From Terana coerulea (lineage: Eukaryota > Basidiomycota > Agaricomycetes > Polyporales > Phanerochaetaceae): a stretch of 36,761 nt of DNA. Numbering within the stretch: position 1 is the first letter of the stretch; every line of letters begins with the position of its first letter. Below the pieces are notes generated by a model that ran no database searches, had not been told where the DNA came from, and saw only the letters and a program-made list of their open reading frames with translations. Shown here in pieces: positions 21,618-32,103 of this stretch. The DNA lies in contig JAKOGH010001014.1 in NCBI GenBank assembly GCA_024811115.1, forward strand, positions 1 to 36,761, in the 5' to 3' direction. The position numbers and the translations under genes were made by a program.

Positions 21618-23434
21618 GTCCACCAGTGCGGGGCGGCGCGCCCGGCGAACAGCCAGGACCGGGGCCTGGCGAGCAGGGGGCGTGGTGCACGGCGCGGCGC
21701 AGCGTCGTCGTCGTCGTGGGTCGTGGTCGTGGTGGTCGTCGTGGGCAAAGAGGCGCAGGACCCGTCCGCGGTCGGCCAGCCGCGAGTGAATAGGGTTAAA
21801 TTGCCGCCGACTAGAACCCAGCTTACGGAAGCCAATTAGCGTCGTGATGGGTCGTGCCGCGCGCACGGAGGCACACGACGGGGCATTAATCGACGGAGTG
21901 GATAAACATGGACGGTCCGCGACTCGCTCATATCGCACCGTGGCGTCATCCGCATGGGTCGAGGCCGGTCGATCCCATGCAATTGTCCGCATCGCCGCAC
22001 CACCGGAAGCAGCGACAGAATGAACAAGACGAGCCTAAAAGCTCAAGACAACGTTCAATGGGCAGACTCATGGTCCTGGCCATGCAGTGATCTGCACCAG
22101 CCTTGCGGACTTGCTAAATTTGGAGACCATGGCAGGTGGCTGCTATTTGGCCGTGTTAGGATCCCAAGCCCTTGCACAACAGAGGCAAACAACGCTTCCC
22201 GGACGTCTTCAGCACCCACCGTGCCCGATACAGCCCTCTGAAAGTCACGTTGGTGCTGTGGACGTTGTGCGATGCGGCGACCGAGAGCGTCCAGGTGTGC
22301 TGCTCACCGAGGACGACCCAACTCCGAATCTTCCCACAAGCTGTCAGTGCGATGATGAAACGCGCTCGGATAACGGACTCCCCATGCGGTTCTATTATGG
22401 CCTCCGCTTTCGACTGCACATACTTATAGTGGGCGGCGCTGGCCTTGACGCGTACAGTGCTGCACTTTGCAGTTGCGAGACCGATGCACATCCGGTGGCG
22501 CGATCCTCGGCGGACGAAGGTAGCTCGGTGCATTTTCGATCAATATCACGGTGCGCACTGCACACCGTTCCGCGAAGCGACTCACTGTACTTAGGCTTGT
22601 ATGAGCCATTGCAGGCAAGGCTGGAGTCTGACACGTTTTATCTTGCGCTGTTGGTTTTATATTCGGTACTCACATATGGCAGCTCTGCCGTCGACCGGCC
22701 TGTGCGCCGCTTCAGCACGCCCGTACGCCCCATTCTTCCCCTCGCCCACAACGTCTCGTCACCCCTCCCGCTTCGTGGCCCACACCGTCCACTCGAACCG
22801 TGACGTGGCTCACCTTCTGTGTATCCACCCAGCCGCAGGCGAACCGACATGGCCCAAATGGCGTGCAGGTGTACAGAGGACGTTGGCGTCGCTGCTTACG
22901 CGTCGGTCATCGAAAGGGTATGGTGCAGGAGCAGAACAAGCAGACGTGACGTATGTAAAACGTGCAGCCCATTGTTTCTGAGCATATACACAAGTGACGG
23001 CCGATTGAAACATCAAAAACATTCCTCAAGTAAGCGGCGTCGATGGGCAGACAAAACATGGACCGAGCGTACCAAGACCCTCTGCGATGCAGCCAACTCT
23101 ACTTCCCAGTGCCTCCTCCGCTTGGGAAAATCTCTGGTCCGAGATTGACCACACGTCTAATAATAAAAAGGGCGATAAAAGGTTATAAAGGACGAGTAGA
23201 GGAGACAGAAAGCAGTGCGCAAGCGAAGGCCGATGTCAAGGCGTCAGGAGAAAAGGTGAGCGGGAAATACCGAAGCAAACGTGATGGGCTACCCTGGCAC
23301 GCAACTTCAAGTCTTCGCCCAGACTGAATATCTCTGCACACTGGATTGCACCCCAAGGCCCAACGGCGGTATCACGCCGTCGAATTCCAAACATTGTTCT
23401 CATTGGGAAAAGCAAGCAGTAAGATCCCACTCCT
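21618..23434. other. Intergenic region, no supported gene
   Basis: This 1.8 kb lies between the second-family seven-TM gene and the first sedolisin's 3' end. A GTC/GTGGTC microsatellite occupies 21703-21745. A plus-strand open frame of 238 codons at 22087-22803 has no recognisable domain and irregular composition. I see no splice-consistent model on either strand, though a decayed gene is possible. Confidence 0.45.
21703..21745. repeat. GTC-rich microsatellite
   Basis: Five tandem CGT/GTC units are followed by imperfect GTGGTC and GTCGTG units. It lies about 90 bp upstream of the seven-TM start codon at 21617, probably in the promoter or 5' UTR. Confidence 0.7.
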
Positions 23435-25542
23435 TCACTCCGCCTGAGCGGCGGCGAGCAGCTTGGAGAACACCGGAGTACCAAAACCTACGGACGCCCG
23501 TTTGGATCAGTCATCTCAAGCACGGTTGAGAGGGAAGAACTGGCACATACCAGTCAACGGATCCCAGCCTGTCGCAGCCGTGAACGCGCTCTGCGATCAT
23601 CATCATCATCAGCAACTACATTCGGCGCAGAACGCAGAAAACCGCGCACCGTGTTGCTCGCGCAGTGGAAGCCCGTGTTCTTGCCGACCGTGATGTCCGT
23701 GAACGCACCCGAAGCGGTCGAGTAGAGGAACGGGTTGAGGAAGCCGAGCACGGGCTTCCCCGCGGCCAGCAGCGCGTCGTTGACGAGCGCGACGACGCTG
23801 GCGAACGAGGGCGCCGAGGCCGACGTGCCGCCGTCCAAGGTATCCTCGCCGCCGCTGACGATGTGGAAGTTCCAGCCCTGCATCGCGACCTGCCACACCC
23901 CTTATCATCAGCATCATTCGACGAAAATGGCATGCGGCATACGACGTACATCGGGGTACCCACGCCCACTCGCGTTGAACATGCCGGCGAGGTCGGACGG
24001 CACGGTGTCGAGGAACTGCGGGACGACGGCCGACTGGTAGGCCGGCCGCGCGAAGAGCGCCGAGAAGCCGCCGCCGGTGAAGTTGATCGCCTGCTCCGGG
24101 CCCACGTTCACCGTCGCGCCGACGGCGGTCACGAACGGGCACGACGCAGGGAAGACGGCGACAAAGGCGGCTGCGGTGCACTCGGCCAGCGAGTCGTGGT
24201 TTCCGTGGACGCCGCCGTCGCCTGACGCGTTGATGACCGAGATACCGCGCGCACCGAGGGCCTGGTAGGTGTTGCAAATCTTACTGAGAAAAATTCACAG
24301 TCAGAGCAGAGGCCATCAAGCAGCCAGGTGCGGAATGCTCACGTAGCCATGGTGGTGGAGACCGTATCCTCGTCGGCGCCATAGGACGTGGTCGACAACC
24401 GACGGTGGGTTGTCCACCGTCGAGAGAAACACCGCAGTATCTTGGAGGCCAGTGAGGAAGTCACTGTTGCCGTTCGACAGGAAGGTAACAGGTACACCCG
24501 TGGCGACTCCAACGGTGTACTCAATGTCCAGGTTTGCTTCCGAGCTGTCGAAAGCAGAGGCGTCAGTAAGATTACACTTTAATTGAGTTGAATACATACC
24601 CAGTATCAACACCCTGCGGATTAGTACCATTATCGACCGTTTGAACGGTAAAAGCCGTGGCAGGGTTTATATCCGGGCGGAACTGGGCCAAAAGCTCTGC
24701 CGCAGGAATACGTTAAACGGTATCCTGAGGCATCACACCACAGACGCACCTGCAAGTCCCCACTCTCGGCGAATTCCTGCTCAAATGCGGTAACGAGGAT
24801 CGTGTTCCCACTGCTCTGGACGGCAGGCGTCGCAGGGATCCCGTAGAGTTCTTGGAGACATGCGGGAGTGATTGTCGAGTTGCAATCGGCGGGAACTGCG
24901 GCGCGGTCGACGATTGTTGTCGCAACGGCCGTGAGACGGGTGTTCGGGGCCTTGAAAGAGGTCGTCGGGTGCACGACGTCGACATGGCCGACGAGCTCTG
25001 CGGGAAGGGACACGGAGAGCGTGCGCACGAGCGGCTCCGCCATAGCGTCGTGCGCAAAAACCTCGAAGTCGGCACCAAAGAGCGCGTTTGCATGCCCGAC
25101 CGTCGTGCTGAACGACACCCACTCGCCGTTGGGCGACACATTGGTCGTCGTGAGGTTGTTCGCCTTGCGAACACGTTGAACGCGTTGAGGGTCGCAGGTG
25201 CTGGCTGCATGAATGCCCTGACTTCATCTGTGACACATTCAGCACTGAAGGTACATCCGACAAAGTTATGACGACATACCCGCGGATAGCCATTGTCTGA
25301 ATTCAGCGCTGCCTGGAGTGCTGACAGACATCAGCTTTGTCGTGCAAGCCGTCGATGTTGCTCGACGCGAGGCCGATGCGGAGCTCGATAGTCTGGTCGG
25401 AAGGCGCAGCGCCCTTGCTCACGAACCCACTCGGCGGCGCCGACCGCGCCTCATGAAACACGAGCGCCGCGGACGCGGACGCAACGATGGAAAGAAGGAG
25501 AGCCAAGAGCCTGGACAATTTGAGGGCCTGCATCGTGCACAA
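23435..25542 (-). CDS. Sedolisin (S53, tripeptidyl-peptidase-like), tandem copy 1
   Basis: This is a secreted acid serine-carboxyl protease. Exons are 25533-25280, 25227-24750, 24696-24600, 24544-24343, 24283-23950, 23889-23650, 23590-23551 and 23487-23435, about 565 residues from the ATG at 25533 (an in-frame ATG at 25542 adds three). An N-terminal hydrophobic signal (LLALLLSIVASASA) is followed by a pro-kumamolisin propeptide (PNGEWVSFSTTVGHANALF). The catalytic Glu/Asp pair sits in SEANLDIEYTVG, the oxyanion Asp in ISVINASGDGG and the catalytic Ser in GGTSASAPSFAS. The C-terminal calcium site is in ITVGKNTG and GWDPLTGFGTP. Four single-base indels must be corrected: T run 25336-25338, about 25164, A run 24690-24693 and about 24393. 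After that, all phases equal those of copy 2. Tripeptidyl versus endopeptidase specificity is not decidable here. Confidence 0.88.
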
Positions 25543-26356
25543 GCGAGAGACAGAAGACTCTTGCTAGGTTTGGCCTGCAGCCCGACTTTTATATCTCCAG
25601 CTGGGCTACCAGGGAAGAACGTCCTCATAAGATGCATGAAGAGTCTATCATAGTTCAAGGAAAATGTCCGTAAGCGTGGCCATGGATACCGTTTCCGAGA
25701 AGTACACACCAGTTATTGGGGTTGATACCCGTTGATGGGAACCCACCAGCTGGTCACGTTTAATCTGCGTTTAACCCTAGTCATATGAGCTCCTGGGCAG
25801 ACGGCGAGAGCGAAATAGCAATGAGAGGAAGGTCGTACATAGGCTTATGACTGGAGAGCCATTGGCATGAGGTCTACGGAGATGTAGAAGAGGGTAAGTA
25901 GCTTCCGACGCAATCAGACTAGGCTCTCACGCTCACGAAGGCCATTGTAGTACTTACAGTGTACACAACGGTCTGCACTGACCGTCTTCAACCTCATTCA
26001 CAGTGATCCTGAGCTTCTTCTGACTGAGCCAGTGCTCAACCGCAGTCCCATCTATCCGTTCGTCTTGCAGCCCGCTAGGTTTGAATACGGCACCACATCG
26101 GCACATATGGATCAGAAGTGGTGAGGCTTATGGTCGCAATCGGTCCGAGTCGACTGTGTCACTGTGATGGCCGTTTGGAAGCGCCTGGAGCCGAAATAAC
26201 GTAGATAGCAAGACTGACTCACTCAAGGACCCAGCATGCGAAGGGCACGATCGCTACAGATGGTAGGCGTAAACAACGTCCGTACACATGTCCTACTCGT
26301 ACAGCCATCCAAGTCCGAACTCTGTTTGCATTGGCAATAGTTAAGGGCTCGCGCCT
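25543..26356. other. Intergenic region between the two sedolisins
   Basis: The region holds the promoter of copy 1 and the 3' flank of copy 2. The segment near 26030-26170 resembles 28905-29045 upstream of copy 2, for example CGCAGTCCC and ATCTGTCCG/ATCTATCCG words in the same order, so the duplicated unit includes upstream DNA. No gene is seen. Confidence 0.55.
25586..25593 (-). promoter_or_regulatory. TATA box of sedolisin copy 1
   Basis: The minus strand reads TATAAAAGTCGGGCTGC here, 44-60 bp upstream of the start codon. The same word with one base less lies at the equivalent place before copy 2. Confidence 0.65.
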
Positions 26357-28441
26357 TCACTTCAACAGCGCCGCTGCTAGCAACTTGGGAAACACCGGAG
26401 TACCAAATCCTGCGGGTATATTTATGTGAGGAATTGTAAGCAACATTAGAACTGAATCAGTACACACCGGTCAGCGGATCCCAGCCTGCTGTAGCTGTGA
26501 ATGCGGTCTGCGATTATCATTATTATTAGAAAATGTGTCTGACGAAATACAGCAGACCACATACTGAGTTACTGGGGCACTCGAAGCCCGAGTTCTTGCC
26601 GATCGTAACGTCTGTAAACGCATGGGAAGCAGTCGAGTAGATGAACGGGTTGAGGAAGCCGAGCACGGGCTTGCCCGCGGCAACGAGCTTGTCGTTGATG
26701 AGCGCGATGATGCTTGCAAATGAGGGCGACGAGGCCGAGGTGCCGCCGACCAAGCTGTCTTCGCCACCGTCAACGATGTAGAAGTTCCAGCCTTGAAGCG
26801 CGACCTGAAAGGACCCTCGCCATCAGTATCATCCTAAAAATGAAGTGTGCAGCATAAAACGTACGTCAGGATACCCACGCCCGTTCTTGTTGAACACGCC
26901 GGGAAAATCAGACGGGAGGGTGTCGAGGAATCGCGGGACGACGGCAGACTGGTAGGAAGGCCGTGTGAAGAATGTCGAAAAGCCGCCGCCCGTGAAGTTG
27001 ATCGCCCGCTCGGGTTGCACACCGATCGTCGAGCCGACGGCGGTCACGAATGGGCACGATGCGGGGAAGACGGGAAGAAAGGTGTTCGATGCGCACTCGT
27101 CCAGGGAGTCGTGATTTCCCCGCACTCCGCCGTCGCCCGATGCGTTAATGACCGAGATACCTCGCGCACCGAGGAGCCTGGTAGGTATTGCAGATCTTAC
27201 TGTGGAATATGTTACGTTAATATTAGTGATATCAGTTCGGACGTTGTGAAATATTCACGTAGCCGCACTGGAGGAAATCGTATCCTCGTCGATGCCGTAG
27301 GACGTGGTCATAGCCGACGGTGGGTTGTTCACGGCTGAGAGGAACGTGGCGGTGTCTTGGAGGGCAGTAAGGAAGTCGTCGTTCCCGTTAGACAGGAAGG
27401 TGACAGGTACACCCGTGGCCACTCCAACGGTGTATTGAATATCCAGGTTCGCTTCCGAGCTGTCGAAAGCAGAGGCGTCAGTAACATTGCTCTACAACGG
27501 CGTCGGCAGCATACCCAGACTCATCGACACCTTGCGGGTCGGTACCGTTGTCGACTGACTTGAGGATGAAGGTTGTATCAGGGTTTATATCCGGGCGGAA
27601 CTGCGTCAAGAAGCTCTGTTGTGGAGAACATGATTAAGGATATACTTGAACGTCACAACCGCTGACGTACCTTCAAATCCGCACGCTGTGCGAACTCTTC
27701 CACGTACGCGGTCACAAGGAGTGTATTACTCCTCTTGACGGCCGGGGCCGCTGGGATCCCGTAGATTTCCTGGAGACATTTAGGAGTAATCGTCGAATTG
27801 CAAGCGGCAGGGATTGCAGAGCGCTCAACGATCGTTGTCGCGACAGGCATGAGACGGACGTTTGGGTCTTCGAACGAGGTCGTCGGGTGCACGACGTCGA
27901 CATGGCCAACAAGCTCCCCGGGAAGGGACACGGAGAGCGTGCGCACAAGCGGCTCTACCATGGCATCATGCGTGAAAACCTCGAAGTTGGCACCGAACAG
28001 CGCGTTCGCGTGCCCGACCGTCGTCGTGAACGACACCCACTCGCCGTTTGGCGACACGTTGGTTGTCTTGAGATTGTTCGCCTCTGCGAACGCGTTGAAC
28101 GCGGCAAGGGTCGCAGATGTTGGCTGCATAAACGCCTTGACCTCATCTACGCGATATCAGCATGCTGTCATTAGACAAGGTTAGGATGACGTACCGGCAG
28201 ACAGCCACTGTCTGAACTCAGCGCTGCCTGGGGTGCTGATGGACATCAGCTTGTCGTTCAGGCCAACAATGTTACTGGATACGAGGCCAATGCGAAGGTC
28301 GATGGTCCGGTCGGCAGGCGCAGCACCTTTGCTCACGAACCCATTTGGCGGCGCCGACCGCGCCTCGTGAAAGACGAGGGATGCGGATGCGGACGCGACG
28401 ACAGCGAGAAAGGTGAGGAGATTGAACAAGGCCTGCATCAT
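26357..28441 (-). CDS. Sedolisin (S53, tripeptidyl-peptidase-like), tandem copy 2
   Basis: Exons are 28441-28195, 28146-27671, 27615-27515, 27459-27259, 27199-26865, 26804-26565, 26507-26468 and 26409-26357, about 563 residues. The exon-intron layout is the same as in copy 1 (the last three exons are 240, 40 and 53 nt in both). It has a signal peptide (LLTFLAVVASASA) and a pro-kumamolisin propeptide. The catalytic Glu277 and Asp281 lie in SEANLDIQY, oxyanion Asp364 in NASGDGG and catalytic Ser476 in GGTSASSPSFAS. The calcium-site region is GWDPLTGFGTP. All catalytic residues are present, so an active secreted peptidase working at acid pH is expected from the family. One extra base around 27171-27176 breaks the frame between YQA and LGARG; copy 1 lacks it. 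Divergence between the copies is concentrated in silent sites, introns and the C-terminal tip. Confidence 0.9.
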
Positions 28442-28496
28442 ACACGAGCGCGAGGCAGTCGGCTCTTGCTTGTCCTGAATTCACATTCGCAGCCCG

Positions 28497-28504
28497 ACTT
28501 TATA
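28497..28504 (-). promoter_or_regulatory. TATA box of sedolisin copy 2
   Basis: The minus strand reads TATAAAGTCGGGCTGC, 56-63 bp upstream of the start codon at 28441, and matches the copy 1 element apart from one A. Confidence 0.65.
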
Positions 28505-29968
28505 CCTGCCGGTGTGCTGGGTGTCGCGATAAGCACAGTGGTCTGCCCAAGTCGTCATCCTAGGCATCTTGCAGTTACGCATGGAAGAGTGGGAGAGGAA
28601 AGGGATGAACAGAGCACATGCGCGCCGGCGAAGGGACATCCGCACAAGAAGTTCGATGGCCCTATCATAGCCCACAAGGAGGTCCGCGGGCATGGCCATG
28701 CAAGCTCCCGAGCATACCAAGTTTGGGTCGCAGGTAATGAAGTTGAAGCCGGACAATGCAGACCGCTGTGTGCACTGTGTGTACTGTGCGTGCCTCCGCG
28801 ACCTTTCTGAGGACAAAGGCCAGGTATCCCCGCGCCAGAACCTGCCCTCATCAACCTTCCTTAAGTTCCGTTTATCGCTCCCCGGCTGGTCCAACTGAAT
28901 CTGCACACAATCGCAGTCCCCATCTGTCCGCTTGTCTTGTAGCTCATCAGGTTTTGAATGCGGCGCCAGATTGGTATATCTGAATCAGAAGAGGCAAAGC
29001 TTGTGGCCGGCTCGTAGTCGTTCCGAGTCAACCATAAGAGCCGCTTGTAGGATAGTCGTGCTTCTCAGGCCGGTGGTGCCTTCAGTCGCAGCGGCCCACG
29101 TTAAGCACCTGTCCTTCTTCTAGCTTCAGGGAACTGTAATTCATATCGTATATCCGTGCAGCCTAGGGCGAGAACGGCGACGGAATGGTCGTGTGAATGC
29201 GAAGTATGTCGAGAGAGCGGAATGAGGGATAGATTATCAGGAAAAGCGGAAGAAATAATGTTGCGTTGCCTAAGGTTCAATGATTGAAGCATCAGATGTG
29301 TCATCAGTGAAAGCCGAAGTAGGGAAACGCACCAAAAATAGCGGTATGAGTTGCGCCCTTTCTGCCTTCGTATGCGCGCCGTTGAGAAAGCGACCCTCTG
29401 CCCTTGGCTGTGCAGGAATGACGTCCCGTTGTTGCCCGCGATATTTCCGAGTGAGGAAACACTTGTCTATGCCCGTGAGCTGGTAGTCGAAGGAATAGCT
29501 ACCGTGCTCAACCTGGCGAGCAGGCAGAACGGCTACGTGCTTCAAGGACACTGAGCTGGTGCTCGACTAGCGCAGGCTCGGCGCGTGCTGCACTGGGGGC
29601 GACGCTGTTAGACACGGGTGCGGTTAGTATTGCTGGGAATCAGGCTCAGAGAGATGGACGAACGAATGAGTAAAAGTCGGCGCCACTGCGGCGGTAAGCG
29701 CAGGCGCAAGAAACGTTGAGAGCAACCGTCTCGCAGGGCGCAAGGTGAAACAGCGGCGGCGAAACTAGTGGATTTGAATCTCAAGATGGGCACGAAAAGG
29801 CCGCAGAAGCAAGTACAAGGCTGTGGAATTTGGAGTTTTGAGTCAGCCAATAGCCCTTGAGAGCCACCAAAACAAGACTCACCGACTGGTGCCTGATCTC
29901 GGAAGGAAGGAGAGCCTGAGAAGAACGGAGACTGAAGAGTTGGAGAGCTGAAGCTTGTATGCAGCCGA

Positions 29969-29976
29969 GTTTTATA
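29969..29976 (-). promoter_or_regulatory. Orphan TATA element resembling the sedolisin promoters
   Basis: The minus strand reads TATAAAACTCGGCTGC, very close to the element before both sedolisins. It is followed by a CT-rich stretch and a good donor (gtgagt, near 29880). No coding sequence could be recognised downstream, so this may be the promoter of an unrecognised short gene or the relic of a third copy. Confidence 0.35.
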
Positions 29977-31062
29977 CTGCCAACACTTGGCCCTGGTGGC
30001 GATGTCGTCAGGTGCACAAGCATGGGTTCGGAATTTGGGAATTGAACGTGCAACGGCCATGAGCTGACGTGGGCGGCATTCAACATTGGGCCAATCCGCC
30101 TGTTAAGGTATTTGTGGCACTTGCATCGTATATGCGGGGATTTGCAGATGAAGTCTGAGTTCTAAGGCAGGAGACTTGCTGGGCCTGGAGGGTGGAGTAT
30201 ATCGAGCTGGGCGTTGCCATTGTAAGTTTGTATGTGCACGTCTCGGGCTGTGATTACGTAGTTTCAAGTTGGTTGTAGCCAGAAGTGGCGTTGCGAGCGC
30301 AATACGAAAAAGAGGTTCACTGCAGCTCTAGTGGGTAAGAAAGTGGGCAACTTAGAGAGTCTGAGAGAGCGGACTAAGTAGATCATTAAGTGACGACGCA
30401 CGCATTTACGGATCCGCCCTCCGCTGCAGGACCACTGTCAAACTCTGCAAAGCAACACCGAGACTTAGTTCCTTGCTACACTCATATGCCCATATTGTCA
30501 CGACCGACCGACGCCAAGCGTTTAGGGAAAGTCAGCGTTGCTGCGAACACGGTGAACTTGTGGTTTGGTTGCCGAGCCTTACGCCGTAGAGGTAAGACAT
30601 AATGAGAATCCGAGTGAGAGTATCGGTTTCGATTAAGTGAATACATCAAGGCCCACTCGACAGCATAAACATCTGTTTTCTGTAAGCAAAGTGCGAACGG
30701 ATGGAGGAGGGATTGGACGTACCAAGAACCTCCGCAACACAGTCGTGTACTGCCACCTCCTACACTGCGGAACCCAAGAGATAAATCCTGGGGATTTATT
30801 GTGTCAACACGTGGGAGTCTGAAACAAAATGGCCAGCATAAGTCATGCGGATTGATTAAATATTCCATTTCAGGAGATATACAACTTAAATGAACGCGTA
30901 AATCTGCGCACCTAACTCTGTATTCTTCTCTGATAACTCACAGAGCTTTATTCTGAGAATAAATCCCTTGTATCTCTCGTAGCTGTTCTGTGGATTTATA
31001 ATGGGCACATTACTTGTAAGCAACAAGATAAATTCCTTAGACAAATACAAAACAAGTTGTAC

Positions 31063-31440
31063 ATACTGTACATTAATGACCTGACAGGGGCCGGTTGTGA
31101 CTGTGACATTTTTGCAACGATCTGGATGAGCGGCGGCAGGGTCGAGGGCCTGTGACATGCTTCCAGAGACCGGTGGTGAGCGGGCTATCTGGAACCAAAT
31201 TTGGTGTTTACTCGCCGTTATTTAATTGTTATTGTGCAGCATCTACCATAAGTATGCCATTCAAGGGCGTCGAGTGGGAAAGAAGGCCCATTGCGCCGCA
31301 GGCTCCGAAAATTGGGGGGTAAGGACTTATCTGTCACAAACCGGCGGACCCCTCTGTGACCGGTGACCAAAACGTGGATAGTGGACAGGCGGGACCTCCT
31401 GTGACGTGTGACACCCTGTTAGGTCATTAATGTACAGTAT
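31063..31440. repeat. 27-bp inverted repeat pair
   Basis: The words at 31063-31089 and 31414-31440 are reverse complements with one mismatch, around the core TGTACATTAATGACCT. Between them, TGTGAC or its complement recurs several times (near 31094, 31099, 31149, 31334, 31356 and 31399). No coding capacity lies between, so a transposon relic is likely. Confidence 0.55.
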
Positions 31441-31745
31441 ATCCAGCATGAAATAGACAGAGGGCTTCAGAATACATCCACAGGATTTATTGTGGCAATA
31501 TATTCCACCTAACTCAGCAAGAGATATCGAGGACACATAGTCAACATAAGTAAGATAAAGAACACAGATATATTCATCATAAATCACGTACCGCATATCT
31601 CCAGAATAAATCCAGCAGGACCTCGGACACTTAGAAACATAGATGTCTGCTGAATATAGTAGTTAGACATAGACTCATTCAATATGAGACTTTTGATTAC
31701 TGACAATGAACTTACTAGTATGCACATTGGTGTATTCAGATACAA

Positions 31746-32103
31746 CTAGTGATAGGCAGGGGTTTGCAAACCCTCAGAGGGTTAAGGGTAAGGGTACAGA
31801 GGGTAAGGGTAAGGGCTGGGAAAAGTTAACCCTTATCTGGCAGGGGTCTGCATTCAAATAGCAGATGTGTTTCTGGATAGAGCTGCAAGTGTTGTGAGTG
31901 CTTTTATATCAATACAAGCTACTCAAATAGAAGGCTGATGTTATAAGTGAATGAAAAAGCACTCAAAGCACCATTTTCTGCCCATTTTGGCAAGGGTTTG
32001 AAGGTAGCCCCAAACCCTTACCCTTCATGAGGGTAAGGGTTTTGATGGGTAAGGGTAAGGGTTAGCCTCTAAGCATAGAGGGTTTACCCTTGCCAATCAC
32101 TAG
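31746..32103. mobile_element. hAT-like non-autonomous element, 358 bp
   Basis: The left end reads CTAGTGATAGGCAGGGGTTT and the right end, reverse complemented, reads CTAGTGATTGGCAAGGGTAA; after a short gap both continue AAACCC. TAGTG-type ends with GGCA close behind are typical of hAT elements. Within about 100 bp of each end GGGTAA hexamers are repeated in both orientations. This fits sub-terminal transposase-binding repeats. No clean 8-bp target duplication is visible (GATACAAC versus GACATATA), so the copy is old or the exact boundaries differ. No transposase is encoded. Confidence 0.65.

Larger units (their letters stand above)
28442..30780. other. Long intergenic region, first part; no gene recognised
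   Basis: It contains the copy 2 promoter and upstream DNA shared with copy 1 (to about 29045). An orphan promoter-like segment lies near 29880-29976. Open frames of up to 150 codons exist on both strands, but none has a domain, a signal peptide with a mature part, or splice-consistent extension that I can defend. Confidence 0.5.

Noticed and set aside
22087..22803. Plus-strand 238-codon open frame as a gene
   Set aside because: It has no domain, splice context or plausible composition, and competing frames overlap it. It may be decayed sequence, but there is no support for a product.
29608..30060. Minus-strand 150-codon open frame after the orphan TATA
   Set aside because: Its ATG lies upstream of the TATA element and the frame ignores the good donor at about 29880, so it cannot be the product of that promoter.
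31746..32103. Interstitial telomere repeat
   Set aside because: The unit is GGGTAA, not a rotation of TTAGGG, and it is interrupted and present in both orientations inside terminal inverted repeats.
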